Assembly: GCA_028583415.1 (NCBI GenBank)
Contig: CM053265.1
Span: 22,142,830 to 22,206,829, forward strand
From: Protea cynaroides
Taxonomy: Eukaryota > Streptophyta > Magnoliopsida > Proteales > Proteaceae
DNA: 64,000 nt
Direction of reading: 5' to 3'
Shown: one piece after another, positions 1-12,379 of the stretch
How the letters are laid out: the number at the start of each line of letters is the position of its first letter
How positions within the stretch are numbered: the first letter of the stretch is position 1
The notes under the pieces: generated by a model
What the model saw: the letters and a program-made list of their open reading frames with translations, nothing else
Told to the model about the DNA's origin: nothing
Database searches by the model: none
Made by a program: the position numbers and the translations under genes

Positions 1-1140
1 CTTAGGCAAATCCAATAACTGTTCTCAATTCATCTCAGAATTAAGGAAAGATTTAGTCCCTAGACAAATCAAATCACCATTCTCCATTCACTTCTGAATT
101 AAGGAAAGATTTAGTCCCTAGGCAAATCCAATTATTGTTCCCTATATTGTTCCCTATGCACCTTTGAATTAAGGAAAGATTCAGCCCCTAGGCAAATCGA
201 ATCATAGTTCCCGATTCATCTCTGAATTAAGGAAAGATTCAACACCTAGGCAAATCCAATCACCGTTCTCGATTCATCTCTGAATTAAGGAAAGATCTAG
301 CCCCTAGGCAAATCCAATTATAGTTCTCGATTCATCTCTGAATTAAGGAAAGATCTAGCCCCTAGGCAAATCCAATTATAGTTCTCGATTCATCTCTGAA
401 TTAAGGAAAGATCTAGCCCCTAGGCAAATCCAATCAAAGTTCTTAATTCATCTCTGAATTAAGGAAAGATTCAGCTCCTAGGCAAATCCAATCAAAGTTC
501 TCAATTCATCTCTGAATTAAGGAAAGATTCAGCCCCTAGGCAAATCCAATCATAGTTCTCGATTAATCTCTAAAATAAGGAGAGATTCAGCCCCTAGGCA
601 AATCCAATCACTGTTCCCTATTCACCTTTGAATTAAGGAAAGATTCAGCCCCTAGGAAAATCCAATTATTGTTCCATATCCACCTTTGAATTACGAAGAG
701 ATTCAGTCCCTAGGCAAATCCAATCATTGTTTCCTATTCACCTTTGAATTAAGGAAAGATTCAGCCCCTAGGCAGGTCCAATCATCATTTCGGTTCATCC
801 AAAATTAAGGAAAGATTTTGCCCCTAGGCAGATTCAATCACATCCAGTTCATTTCAGAATCAAAGAAATATTTAGCCCTAGATTCAACCACCATTTTTTG
901 GTTCATCTCAGAACTAAAGAAAGGTTCAGCCCCTAGGCAGGTCCAATCATCATTTCGGTTATCCAGAATTAAGGAACGATTCAGCCCCTAGGCAGATTCA
1001 ATCAAGTCCAGTTCATCTCAGAATCAAAATAATATTCAACCCTAGATTCAACCACCATTTCTGATTCATCTCAGAACTGAAGAAGTCTTTAACTCCTAGG
1101 CAGGTTCAATCATCACTCCCAGATCATGTTAAAATGGAGG
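1..1140 (+). repeat. Tandem array, about 60-bp unit
   Basis: About 19 diverged copies of a 60-bp unit built around 'cccctaggcaaatccaatc' and 'ctgaattaaggaaagatt'. Copies near 280-470 are almost identical, so homogenisation is local. The last few copies (780-1140) are more divergent, with longer spacing. The array starts before the window. No reading frame persists through it. Confidence 0.9.
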
Positions 1141-1900
1141 AGGCATTAGGCCCCTAGGCTTTTTTCACCTTTTACCTCCTATTTAGGTTCTGGTTCATGT
1201 TGAAACTAGGAAAAGTTTCATTCATCTGAATTCAATTAGCCACTAGGCTTATCCAACCATCAATTTTGGTTAGGGTTCCAGTTCATGTCGGAACTAGAAA
1301 AAGTTTCATTCATCTGAATTCAATTAGCCACTAGGCTTATCCAACCATCATCTTTGGTTAGGGTTCTGATTCATGTCAGGAACTAAGAAAAGTTCCATTC
1401 ATCTTAATTTAATTAGCCACTAGGCTTATCCAACCATCAATTTTGGTTAGGATTCCGGTTCATGTCGGAACTAGAAAAAGTTCCATTCATCTGAATTCAA
1501 TTAGCCACTAGGCTTATCCAACCATCAACTTTGGTTAGGGTTCTGATTCATGTTGGAACTAAGAAAAGTTCCATTAACCAACCATCAACTTTGGTTAGGG
1601 TTCTGATTCATGTCGAACTAGGAAAAGTTCCATTCATCTGAATTCAATTAGCCACTAGGCTTATTCAACCATCAACCGTGATTTAAGTTCTGATTCATAT
1701 TGGAACTAAGAAGAGTTCCATTCATTTGAGTTTAATTAGCCCCTAGGCTTGTCTAACCGTCAACTCCGGTTCAGGTTCCGATTTATGTTGGAACTAAGAA
1801 ATGTTCCATTCATATGAACTCAATGTGAGCATTAGTTAGCCTCTAGGCCTGTTCAACCATTACCTCTGGTCCATGTTCCATTTCATGAAGGAAACAAAGT
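1140..1900 (+). repeat. Tandem array, about 88-bp unit
   Basis: Seven to eight copies of a unit containing 'gccactaggcttatccaacc', 'ttggttagggttc' and 'gaaaaagttccattcatc'. It shares the 'ctaggc' core with the preceding 60-bp array, so it may be a higher-order derivative of it. One copy near 1570 is internally deleted. Confidence 0.85.
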
Positions 1901-1969
1901 GAATTTTAGTCATTTCAACACAATCAATCCATCGTCTCGAGCATTTAGAGTCCAATCCATGATTGTCAT

Positions 1970-2400
1970 CCTTGGCCTCTATCAATCGGAGCCCAGCTCA
2001 AGCAATCCTTGCCTCTAGCAATTAGAGCCCAGTTCATGATTGTCAATCTTGATCTCTATCAATCAGAGATCAATTCAAAGTCAATCTTGATCTCTATCAA
2101 TTAGAGACCAATTCAAAGTCAATCTTGATCTCTATCAAAGACCAATTCAAAGTCAATCTTGATCTCTATCAAAGACTAATTCAAAGTCAATCTTGATCTC
2201 TATCAATTAGAGACCAATTCAAAGTCAATCTTGATCTCTATCAATTAGAGACCAATTCAAAGTCAATCTTGATCTCTATCAATCAGAGACCAATTCAAAG
2301 TCAATCTTGATCTCTATCAATCAGAGACCAATTCAAAGTCAATCTTGTCTCTATCAATCGGACACCGATTCAAAATCAATCTCTGGCTCTATCAATTAAA
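1970..2400 (+). repeat. Tandem array, about 38-bp unit
   Basis: Around ten copies of a 37-38 bp unit, 'aaagtcaatcttgatctcta' followed by 'tcaatcagagaccaattc'. Some copies lack about 12 bp (near 2130-2180). Non-coding. Confidence 0.88.
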
Positions 2401-2539
2401 GCCCGATCCATGTCCATCATAGCACAGTGCAACAAGTTAGGATTGCTCGTCAGGAATGGCGAATGAGGACCATTCCCCATTGCTTGTCAGTAAAGATCAA
2501 TTCCAGATTCTAGAGTCATCAAAAAACCATGAACCTTCA

Positions 2540-3115
2540 GCTATAGTAGTGCTATCCCATCACAGGCATTTCTGCCCCATTGGCCAAGGAAATACTAGAA
2601 TCCAAAGAGTTGCCCTTATATTTCTCATTGTTTAAAGAGAGGGAATGGAATTTTCCCGAGCAGTAGGGTTGACCAAAGATGAGATCCGATATGCCCCAGG
2701 CTAGGATAGGAACCAGAATCACAGCTAGGGAATGGTCCAATGATGAAACCCTTAATCCATAAACTGGGGCATAAACCAGATTGACCTTGGACCCAAATTG
2801 AATGCGGTCTAATGAGGAAAACCATTATGCCCTAAACTGGGGCATGGACCAAATTGACCTTAGACCCAAATTGAGAGTGGTCTAACAAAGAAATCCATTG
2901 AACCCCCTAAGCCAAGGCATAAACTAGTCCAATCTTGGACTCAAAATGGTGTAGTGCAATGACGATACCCCTTGCTCCATAAGCTGGGGCATAAGCTAGA
3001 ATGATTTTGAACTCAACTAGAAGTGGTCCATTGATGAATCCATCAAACCCCAAACTGGGGCATGAACCAGAGTAACCTTGAGCTTAAAAAGCAATAGTCC
3101 GGTTTTGAATGGATC
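2540..3115 (+). repeat. Tandem array, about 70-bp unit
   Basis: Six to eight diverged copies built around 'aaactggggcataaacca' and 'gaccttggacccaaatt'. Short minus-strand ORFs here are only translations of the repeat. Confidence 0.8.
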
Positions 3116-5150
3116 CCAAACTGAAAAAAAAAGATGGAAAAGATAGGTATCTTGCACCTATTGATAGAGGGGCATGATGAGTCCTGCTATTAGAGATCTG
3201 AAGGAAGACTTATTCCCGCAACGACTGAAGGTGGTCGTCGAAGGCGTTATGCCCAACTAGAGCTGCTTGGACGAACTAGTTGTTTCAACTTTCAATTATC
3301 GGTATTTGATAGGTCATCCATGTCTAGGTCCAAGATCAATATGCTTGTTGACAAGTCTAGTCCAATCTGCCGTGCAAGTAAAAGAAAATCACCCCATTTG
3401 GGATTTCAATCTCTGTGCTTTGTCTCTTCCATACATTTCCTCCTAGTTTCATACATCCTCCTATTCTACGTGCGCAGTCAATTCTGACTCTGAAGATGAT
3501 TGAAACGATGAATCATCTCCTGAACTTCTACGCCACCCGGCCTCTTGAGAAAGAAAGGTCCAACCCGTCTGGGAAAGCTTTAAATGATCAATCGGGAGAC
3601 ACGAGTAGTCTCAAGAAACATGTATTGGAGATGCTGCCATTTGTTCTATCTGTGAAAGATTCCAAGAAAATATAATAACAGATCATATCAAGGTTAGCCA
3701 ATCAGTACAAATGAGTGGAGGATAGATGTGCCACCAAAAAGATGGAAATACCAAAGTTCATACAAGTACATCATCTGCAAGCAAGAGATACATGATGAAT
3801 GATCAATCTCAAAATCAAAGAATGAGGTCATTGGGATACCCAAAAAAAAATCAAGCCTATATTTTATCTACATTAATAATGGGAGGTAGCCACATCAGAA
3901 GAAGGAGATGAGTAACTTCTAGAGGACAGTATACGGATTCACCGTTCAGATAAAAGCAGATACTAGATGAGCAGTCACAAATGTTCATAAAGTTTACAAA
4001 GGATCAAAGTACTAACAGAGGCAAAGATGTTCTATCTTATTGGAAATGTTTGGAAGAAGAAGATTCAAATCCAATATTGAAAGTCATGATTCAATTTTGC
4101 GATCAAGCAAAGCACTGCATTATGTGGCCATCACATCCAAAAAAAAAAGAGAAAAAAAAAAGAAAAATGAAAAGAAAAGAAAATAGCAAGATGTTGAATG
4201 GCATTGGAGCTCGACAGTAAGCCAATTGTCCCTCTCACTTCAAGAAGATGGTAGTTCCAACTAAAGCCTGAAAGCAAGTGCGATCATTCTTCGAGATTCA
4301 CAGCATGTTGGACCGGACTTTTGATTTTGGCCAATTACATCCCGCCTTTACAGGAGACGATCTCATCACTTCTTCATCATCAGAAAAAGATTTTTCATCG
4401 GCATTAGACTCTCTCTCCCGTCTATCAATCTGACGGCCTTCCAAGGAGTCTCTATCACAAGCCCTTCTTTTGATTATCAGTTTTTATGGCATTGTATCTC
4501 ATGATCATGTCTCATCTTATGTACAAATTCATGATTCTGGTTAGAACTCTCATCTGTCGTTCATTACATCTGACGGCTTCCCAAGGTTCCTATAAGCCCT
4601 TCATTTCTCAAGTCAATAAAATGGGATCTTCTCGGTAAGATAAACCCATTCTACATAAATAACCAAACACTCTCCCAATGGTAGACCCATGTGGATAGTT
4701 TCACATCAGTCCTCTTGGACCTTCAACATCAATACTTGTCAATAAACCTAAAGGTTTCAGGCCCAGATATGATCGTGACTGATTCAGAATCTCGATATAG
4801 CTTGTTGGGGCACGTGTTCCATCTGAACATCTCCAAGAAAGGAAAACATAATTTGGCACCATTTTTTATTTTGGTGTGGGACTGCATTTCCCTAAGGTCA
4901 CTTTTAGTGATGATTCAAATAGCTTTCCGCCTATCAATACGTGTAGGTGTCAACTTAAACAGTGGGGCAAGGCTACCCATTTGTCATGAAAGCCATGCCG
5001 TTCAGATTTCCCCTAAGGGTTTCAGACCATTGGATAGGACCATAATTTTGGCAATATCCTCACCATATCAGGACTCTTTATTCAACCCAAGATGGGTTTT
5101 GCAAAAATAAAAAATAAAAAAATAAATTCAAGAAAAGAAACCTCAGCAGG
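3116..5150. other. Non-repetitive spacer, no gene recognised
   Basis: AT-rich sequence between tandem arrays. The longest open frame (139 codons, 4691-5110) shows no motif I recognise and no relation to gag or pol. Short A-rich runs (near 4138-4190) look like slippage. Most simply this is unique sequence of the Tat 3' UTR. Confidence 0.5.
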
Positions 5151-6690
5151 GAAAAAGCAACCCAAGAAACTTCAATGGGCAACCCATAATACCTCAGTGG
5201 TGATAGGCGACCTGATGCAACCCTAAAGCATTGCCCTCATTGACCCTTCATCGAAAAATCCAGTGGTTCATGTAGACAAGTATCATACCCAGTCTACCCT
5301 TCATAAGGAACCTCTCTTTTTCTCTCCAGTGAATCATACTTGGAGGAGTTGAACAAACCATCATCTGTTGGGCTCCATAGCATTGCCTTTCAACAGAATT
5401 CTATCTTCAAATCCTATTGGTCATGTTAGGGAGAGAGCAAATTCTCATGGCCTGGTTACCAATGTAGCCAAATTCATTTAAATCATCAGTTCCCTCATTT
5501 TTCAAGATTCAAGAAGGGCTTATCTAAGAAATCACTTTCTACAATCAATCTATCAATCTTCCCTTGACCTTGGAAGCATGGTCAAATTCTAGATGCAATC
5601 TAGATTCAACCTAGTTCTAACTCTGTTAGATTGCCTATTTCCTTCTATCATGCCCTAGCACACTACAGTAGCGGTCTGTCACAACATGCAGACACTGGGG
5701 CATAGATATACCCTATGTAGAGGAATTGAACTTGATCATAAGGATCCATTGTCTAGTCTGAAGTCACTACTTTCCTAGTCAACAGAAGTAGGTCCGTCCA
5801 AGTTGGTTTTTGCCAATTTCTCAGTTCTCCCAATCATGTTGATGAAGAAAATCCAATGTGGTCGCTCACCTATTAGGATTTGATCACCAAATTCTCTGAA
5901 GGAACATTTCGATTCCTTTGCTCTTCATGCCTACTTTGGGGCCATGGTTCATTCATCTTTCAAAATTGGCACAACAATGTTGCAAAGCCCTGAGCTTTTC
6001 ATGGGCCTAGATCAAGGGCCAAACCCATGTCACATTTCATCACCACTTGGCTATTCTACCAATTTGGTCTATCATAGTGCACAATCAAAGAACTTAGTTG
6101 ATCAGATGGCCCTCGACAGTCTAACACCAAGGTCAATCAATAAAATCACTTTGGTTAGAGATTGTCAAGCTCCCCTCATTCTTATCCAAAATCCTTGCTA
6201 GAGTTTCTTTCAATCCAAAATCCAACAACACCAATGTTGGCTGAAGAAAATCATCACCGTCAAATTACATGGAACCCTTCAAAGGGAGTAACCAAGTAAT
6301 CCCTAGCATGCTGAAATTGAGTCAAACTTTCAGTACCAGATCATAAATGGAAAATTTCAAATCTAGGTATCATGCCAGCGAAGTCCATGACACCATTTCC
6401 ATTGATGTCATGTTTTGTACCTTCACCAATAAAGTAGGAGCAAAAAACTTGGAAAACTGCCAAGGAATTCACCATCATTTCAAATATGTCCAGCACTCTA
6501 TAGGTTCAAAGTCAATAGACTTCCAAGATGGGTCAGATTCCAACCCTAACGGTTCAAAGTCAACAACGCCTTCCTGTATGGGTCACTTTCAAGCATCCTA
6601 AAGGTTCATAGCCATAGAGCTTCCAAAAAGGATATTCCTATTTTCAATCCCGAAGGTCCAAAGCTGGTAGGAACTGCCAAGATGAGTCAT
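5150..6690. other. Non-coding spacer with weak about 55-bp repeats at its right end
   Basis: No gene recognised. From about 6490 to 6660 there are three to four loose copies of a unit with 'ggttcaaagtcaatagactt' and 'agatgggtca', another small tandem family of the element's 3' UTR. Confidence 0.5.
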
Positions 6691-6965
6691 TCAGTATCTC
6701 CCTATAAGTGACCTTCTGAGTTCTTGCTCATTTCAGAATCAATAGTAAATTCCTCACCCTAAAAGTGACCTTCTGAGTTCTTACTCATTACAGAATCAAA
6801 TGTGGAGCCCTAGCTCATTCAAAGATTAAGTCAATCTCAGCCTATAAGTGAATGCAGAGCCCTAGCTCATTCAAAGATCAAGTCAATCTCAGCCTATAAG
6901 TGAATGCATAGCCCTAGCTCATTCAAAGATCAATTCAATCTCAGCCTATAAGTGAATCAAATGCA
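6690..6965 (+). repeat. Tandem array, about 57-bp unit
   Basis: Four to five copies containing 'gagccctagctcattcaaag' and 'tcaatctcagcctataagtg'. The first copies (6690-6800) carry a variant, 'aagtgaccttctgagttctt'. Confidence 0.85.
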
Positions 6966-7074
6966 GAGCCCTAGCTTATTCAGAAAAAACAATCTCAGAA
7001 TCTCAATCAAAAGAGCCTCAGTTCAATCAAAGAGAAGACATCAAGTCTTCCATCCAAACAAATCAAATCCGAGC

Positions 7075-7530
7075 CCAAGCTCATGCAATCAGTCTTGTAT
7101 TCACAGCCTAGCTCCATACAAGAAGAGGTTTATCAGCCTACAAATGGATAAAGCCGGGTCCAAGCCCGCACATACTTTGCATTGAGTTCCACCTCAGCAA
7201 GAAGAGGTTCCCAACCTACAAATGAGCCTTGTATTCACAGCCTAGCTCCATACAAGAAGAGGTTTATCAGCCTACAAATGGATCAAGTCGGGTCCAAGCC
7301 CGCACATACCTTGTATCATGAGTCACCTCATCAAGAAGAGGTTCCCAGCCTACAAATGAGCCCTGTATTCACATCCTAGCTCCATACAAGAAGAGGTTTA
7401 TCAGCCTACAAATGGATCAAGTCGGGTCAAAGCTCGCACATACCTTGCATCATGAGTCACCTCAGCAAGAAGAGGTTCCCAGCCTACAAATGAGCCTTGT
7501 ATTCACAGCCTAGCTTCATACAAGAAGAGC
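7075..7530 (+). repeat. Tandem array, about 130-bp unit
   Basis: Three and a half copies of a unit containing 'cctagctccatacaagaaga', 'ggtttatcagcctacaaatg', 'gggtccaagcccgcacatac' and 'gaagaggttcccagcc'. The copies are very similar, so the array is young or homogenised. It lies about 200 bp before the 3' LTR. Confidence 0.9.
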
Positions 7531-7723
7531 ACTCACCAATCTTCCAAGAAGAGCAAACCTTCTTGATAGTCAAACTACGTTCTGGGCTTGATTTCTAGGA
7601 CACCCTTAGAATATGTAGGCAGTTTAGGAAGAATTACCCTAAGTGCAGCCCAATAAACAATATCACTCATACCCCAAAAATGTGGTTCTTTTATCTTTAG
7701 CCTTCAACTGATAACAATCTCGG

Positions 7724-7738
7724 CTAAAGAGGGGCATC
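7724..7738 (+). promoter_or_regulatory. Polypurine tract before the 3' LTR of element H
   Basis: The purine run 'aaagaggggca' lies a few bases before the proposed LTR start, the normal place for the plus-strand primer of reverse transcription. Confidence 0.55.
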
Positions 7739-8059
7739 TATAAGCACCCCATTTTTGCCACCCTCGGCATAAATAAACCAATATGGCAGATTTCTGACCT
7801 TTAACCCAAAGATTTGTGATTCTCCACTAATCCCCACAGCAGGGTCATGGGCTATTATCTGCATAGATGCATATGTCATAGAATTATCTTTGAAACGAGA
7901 CCAAAATTGCTCAATTCTCATATCAAATGAGGAAGATACGACCATTTTAGTCGGATGATATATATAGGGGAGGTTTCTGAAATTATTATAAATAATAATC
8001 CCAGGGGCCTTCATGCAAATTATCCTAAGTCGGATTGTTTGAATTTCAAATCATCATAT

Positions 8060-8900
8060 CTTGATCATCCGACATCGAATTCAGATGATTCCAAGACCAT
8101 TATTCTTCATTCATGATGTTCTACAAAGTGGATGTAAAAAAATCCCGGGTAGAAGTCACCAGTGGGTCCCATGCAAGCTTGGATGCAAAATTATCGTTAG
8201 AACTTCAAAACTTCATATCTCTTCCGTTCTACATTGGATTCAGATGATTCTAAGACCATTATTCTTCATTCATGATGTTCTACAAAGTGGCTGTAAGAAA
8301 TCCCGGGTAGAAGTCACCAGTGGGTCCCATGCAAGCTTGCATGCAAAATTATCATTAGAACTTCAAAGCTTCATATCTTTTCCGTTCAACATCGGATTCA
8401 GATGATTCCAAGACCATTATTCTTCATTCATGATATTCTACAAAGTGGACATAAAAAATCCTTGGTAGAAGTCACCAGTGGGTCCCGTGCAAGCTTTCAT
8501 GCAAAATTATCGTTAGAACTTCAAAGCTTCGTATCTTTTCCGTTCTACGTCGGATTCAGATGATTCCAAGGCCATTGTTCTTCATTTGTGATGTCCTACA
8601 AAGTGGACGTGGAAAATCTCGGGTAAAAGTCTCCGGAGGGTCCCATGCAAAATTACATATGAAAATGGTCATTTAATATTCAAAAATTCATATTTTGATC
8701 ATTCTATATCCAAATCAGGTGATCCCAGTCTCATTATGTTCCATTTTTAGTGCTCTACAAAGTGGATGTAAAATATTTCTGGTAGAAGCCTCCGAAGGAT
8801 CTCATGCAGAATGGTCAGCCAAATTATTGATAATTGGTCCGCTTAAACTTCAAAAATTCATAAGTTAACCATTTTACTTCCAAATGAGGTGATTCAAGTT
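8060..8900 (+). repeat. About 160-bp tandem repeats in the LTR
   Basis: Five to six copies of a unit with 'tcagatgattccaagaccat', 'gttctacaaagtgga' and 'gaagtcaccagtgggtccca'. The first three are very alike and the last two clearly decayed. Position before the purine leader suggests U3, where tandem enhancer-like units are common. Confidence 0.85.
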
Positions 8901-9144
8901 CCTATATTCCTCATTTTTAATGTTCTACAAAATGAAGGCAAAAAATTGGAATAGAAGCCATCGAAAAATTCCATGTGGGATAACAGTGGAAATGACCCGT
9001 GAAATGACAAGGAGAGAAAACCCAATTAATTCCAACCAATCCAGTCAACTCAGTTCAAGCCAGTTTTGGTCCAACCTAGCTCAACCCATATCAGTTGTCA
9101 ACCTAAGTCAATCTCAACCCATTTCGAATCAGTTCATCTATGTG

Positions 9145-9148
<4 letters not shown>

Positions 9149-9196
<48 letters not shown>
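9149..9196. repeat. (TA)n microsatellite
   Basis: An uninterrupted AT/TA run of more than 40 bp followed by an AT-rich transition to 9245. Translations of this run are artefacts. Confidence 0.95.
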
Positions 9197-9197
<1 letters not shown>

Positions 9198-9244
9198 ATT
9201 AAATATATGTGTATATATGTATATAATATATATTATTATATGTA

Positions 9245-9560
9245 AATGATAATCCAAAAGATTTTGAAAAGAAAAAGGAAAGAGGGGAGAGAGGAAACGT
9301 GAAAGAGAAGGGGGATTTCGGTTTTGGAGATAATCCAAAAGATTTTGAGAAGAAAAAGGAAAGAGGGGAGAGAGGAAATGTGAAAGAGAATGGGGATTTC
9401 GGTTTTGGAGATAATCCAAAAGATTTTGAGAAGAAAAAGGAAAGAGGGGAGAGAGGAAACGTGAAAGAGAATGGGGATTTCGGTTTTGGAGATAATCCAA
9501 AAGATTTTGAGAAGAAAAAGGAAAAAGGGGAGAGAGGAAACGTGAAAAGGGAGTTTTTTT
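9245..9560 (+). repeat. 82-bp GA-rich tandem array
   Basis: Four near-identical copies with 'gataatccaaaagattttga', 'gaggggagagaggaaacgtg' and 'ggggatttcggttttggag'. One plus-strand frame stays open because the unit has no stop in it; I do not consider it a gene. Confidence 0.9.
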
Positions 9561-10192
9561 AGGGTTTCTAGATGATTTCCAAAAGATTTTGTTGGAGAAA
9601 AAAAAGGGAAGAAGAAAGAGGAAAAACGTGAGCTTTTCTAAGAGAATCCAAAAGATTTTGTTGGAGAAAAAAAAAGAAAGAAGAAAGAGAAAAAAACGTG
9701 GGGGTTTTAAGGAGGCTCACGGTTTTAGGAGAAAAAATAAGGAAAAAAAAAGGGGAGAGAGAGGACGTGAAAAGAGAGAAGATTTAGGGTTTCTAGATTT
9801 TTTTTCAAAAGGGAAAGAAGGGGAAGATAAAAGGGACGTGAGAGAGAGAGGTTAGGAGGATTTTTCCAAAAGAAAAAAAAAGGGAAAGAGAAAAAAAAAA
9901 GTTAAAAGCTTAGGGAGTACGGTTTTGGGAGAAAAAAGAAGGGAAGAAGAGAGAAAAAAGAGGGAAAATAAAAGAGAAGTAAAGAGAAAAAACGTGAGAG
10001 GGGTTAGAGAGCTCGTTTTTGGGAGAAAAGTAAGGGAAGAAGAGAGAGAAAGGAGGAAGAAAAAAAACAGAAAAAAAGAGGAAAAAAAATGTGAAAAGGG
10101 AGTTTGACAAAGTTTGGGCTCTCGATTTTGGGAGGAAAAAGGGAGAAAGAAGAAGAAGAAGGGAGGAGCAAGTAGAACCCACGAGCATCTAG
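9560..10192 (+). other. Purine-rich LTR leader ending at a splice-donor-like site
   Basis: Over 600 bp of almost pure A/G with degenerate repeats of the 82-bp unit ('gaaaaaacgtgag'). It ends 'catctag' followed by GTAAGC at 10193. The related LTR G has the same layout, with a GA-rich stretch at 30040-30975 then GTAAGT at 30979. I infer a transcribed 5' leader with a donor at its end; there is no RNA evidence. Confidence 0.5.
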
Positions 10193-10199
10193 GTAAGCT

Positions 10200-11170
10200 G
10201 CCTCTACTTTTACTTTTCTTCTATTGTTTTGCTTAACTACAAATCCCCATCTCATAAACCACTCCACCTCTCCATTAACCAATTTCCATCATCAATCCAG
10301 CCTACACTTGGCTTTCAATCTCTATACAACCAGCACTCTAACCGATTTCATCTCATACTTCAATCATCAGCCTTGTGCTACCACCTACCCGTATGCCCCC
10401 ACTCACTTCCATCTCCTACTGAACCAACCAACACCTCTCACCACTTACCTGAACCTAGCCATGTTACAATACCCGAACCTGTCCATCAAGTCCTAGACCA
10501 ATTCCCCTCATCCAACCATTGGATCAACATTCCTCATCTAACCCTTGATCTTTCCATTAAATATGGGTCATTGATTGAATCTATGATCATGATATGATTG
10601 AATAAATATCTGAATTTTGATTCTTTATCGTGTTCATATGATGCCCATTCAAAATCTGATCCATTGAATGTGAAATTTGTTTTGATCATGTGATGAAAAT
10701 TTGTCCATTGATATTTGAATGAATGAATTTGACTAATTGATGTGAATTTAATCTGAATCGTTGATCTTTAAGATCCAATCATGTGAATGGATGGTTAATT
10801 AATCTGAACCATTGATTTTAATCTGATGATGATTTAATGATGAATTAATTTGAGCCATTAAAGTCTGATTAACTGATGTTATATGATCTGAACTGTTGAT
10901 TTAAGATCTTGAATTACTTTCAATCATCAATCAAATGTGATTTTGGTCACATTGTTGATAATCGATGCATTGAATCTTGACCGTAGATATGAAAATACGT
11001 TTTGATTAATTGACTCACATGCCTTGGTTGTTTATCACATGCCATATTTTGATGCTATATTGTTCACATGCTATATTTGGATGCTTATATGCACACACTG
11101 CCACAATTGGAATAATCACACTGCCATGATTGGAATGATCATACTCACATGCTATATTAAATGCTTATTG
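10200..11170. other. LTR sequence without genes
   Basis: Pyrimidine-rich then T-rich sequence (consistent with an intron), with loose repeats of 'gatttaatctgaaccattga' near 10740-10900 and of 'cacatgctatatt' near 11040-11160. No coding potential recognised. Confidence 0.6.
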
Positions 11171-12000
11171 TCATAATTAGGGTAGAAAACCCTAAAAATA
11201 GAAATAAAATAACAATTAGGGTAGAATACCCTAAAATGAAAAGAAAATAACAATTAGGGTAGAAAATCCTAAAAAATGGAAATAAAATAACAATTAGGGT
11301 AGAAAACCCTAAAAAATGGAAAGAAAATAACAATTAGGGTAGAAAAACCTAAAATAGAAAGAAAATAACAATTAGGGTAGAAAACCCTAAAAAAATGGAA
11401 AGAAAATAACAATTAGGGTAGAAAACCCTAAAATAGAAATAAAGTAACAATTAGGGTAGAAAACCCTGAAATGGAAAAAAAATAACAATTTGGGTTGAAA
11501 ACCCTAAAAAATGAAAAGAAAATAACAATTAGGGTAGAAAACCCTAAAATGAAAAGAAACAATTAGGGTAGAAAACGCTAAAAAATGGAAAGAAAATAAT
11601 TAGGGAAGATAACCCTAAAATGGAAAAAAAATAACAATTAGGGTAGAAAACCCTAAAAAATAGAAAGAAAATAACAATTAGGGTAGAAAACCCTAAAAAA
11701 TGGAAAGAAAATAACAATTAGGGTAGAAAACCCTAAAAAATGGAAAGAAAATAACAATTAGGGTAGAAAACCCTAAAATGGAAAGAAAATAACAATTAGG
11801 GTACAAAACCCTAAAAAATGAAAAGAAAATAGTAAATAGGGTAGAAAACCCTAAAATGGAAAGAAAATAATAATTAGGGTTGGAAACCTTAAAAAATGGA
11901 AAGAATGTAGCAATTAGAGTAGAAAACCCTAAAATGGAAAGAAAATAGCAATTAGGGTAAAAAAACCCTAAATATGGAAAGAAAATAGCAATTAGGGTCT
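11170..12000 (+). repeat. About 40-bp tandem array carrying paired telomere-like motifs
   Basis: About 20 copies of 'caattagggtagaaaaccct' followed by 'aaaaaatggaaagaaaataa'. Each copy holds TTAGGG and CCCTAA in inverted order 5-6 bases apart, so a telobox-type core (AAACCCTAA) and its complement recur every 40 bp. Later copies show point changes. It is internal to the LTR and not a telomere. Confidence 0.9.
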
Positions 12001-12379
12001 TGCCATGCTTAGAAGATAGCCTACTAGATCATGCCATATAGGCTCTTGCCTTATTTGCAATACATGCCATATTTGAAAGATTTTTAAACAATCTTACTGT
12101 ATGTGAATTTCTTGCCATAAATGTTTTATGTGCCATATTTAGATAGAATATTCTATTTTTTGGCAATAACTTATTTTATGCAACACCCTAGTCAAACTAC
12201 CATATCTGCACACTTCTAGAAGACAGTCTAGGCGTGGGGACGTGCATTTAGGAACCCACATTCTTGGGAAGGGCATAATGGGAATAATAAAACCTTAATA
12301 AAGGAAGAGAATTCTTTGCCAAACCTTCCAAAATTAGAATTCAGAATGAAAAGGGTAATTTAGGACGATTTATCCCTCG

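Noticed and set aside
1..1140. CRISPR-like regular repeats
   Set aside because: Units are contiguous and diverged without unique spacers, in a plant genome context; this is a tandem satellite-like array.
4691..5110. 139-codon ORF as a possible gene
   Set aside because: No domain, no flanking gene structure, and it lies in the non-coding 3' part of a Tat element; the length is possible by chance in AT-rich DNA.
9245..10110. Several Lys/Glu/Arg-rich ORFs on plus and Phe/Ser/Leu-rich ORFs on minus
   Set aside because: They are translations of GA-rich repeats; composition alone keeps the frames open.
11170..12000. Interstitial telomere
   Set aside because: The TTAGGG/CCCTAA cores are embedded in 40-bp units and in both orientations, not in head-to-tail heptamers.
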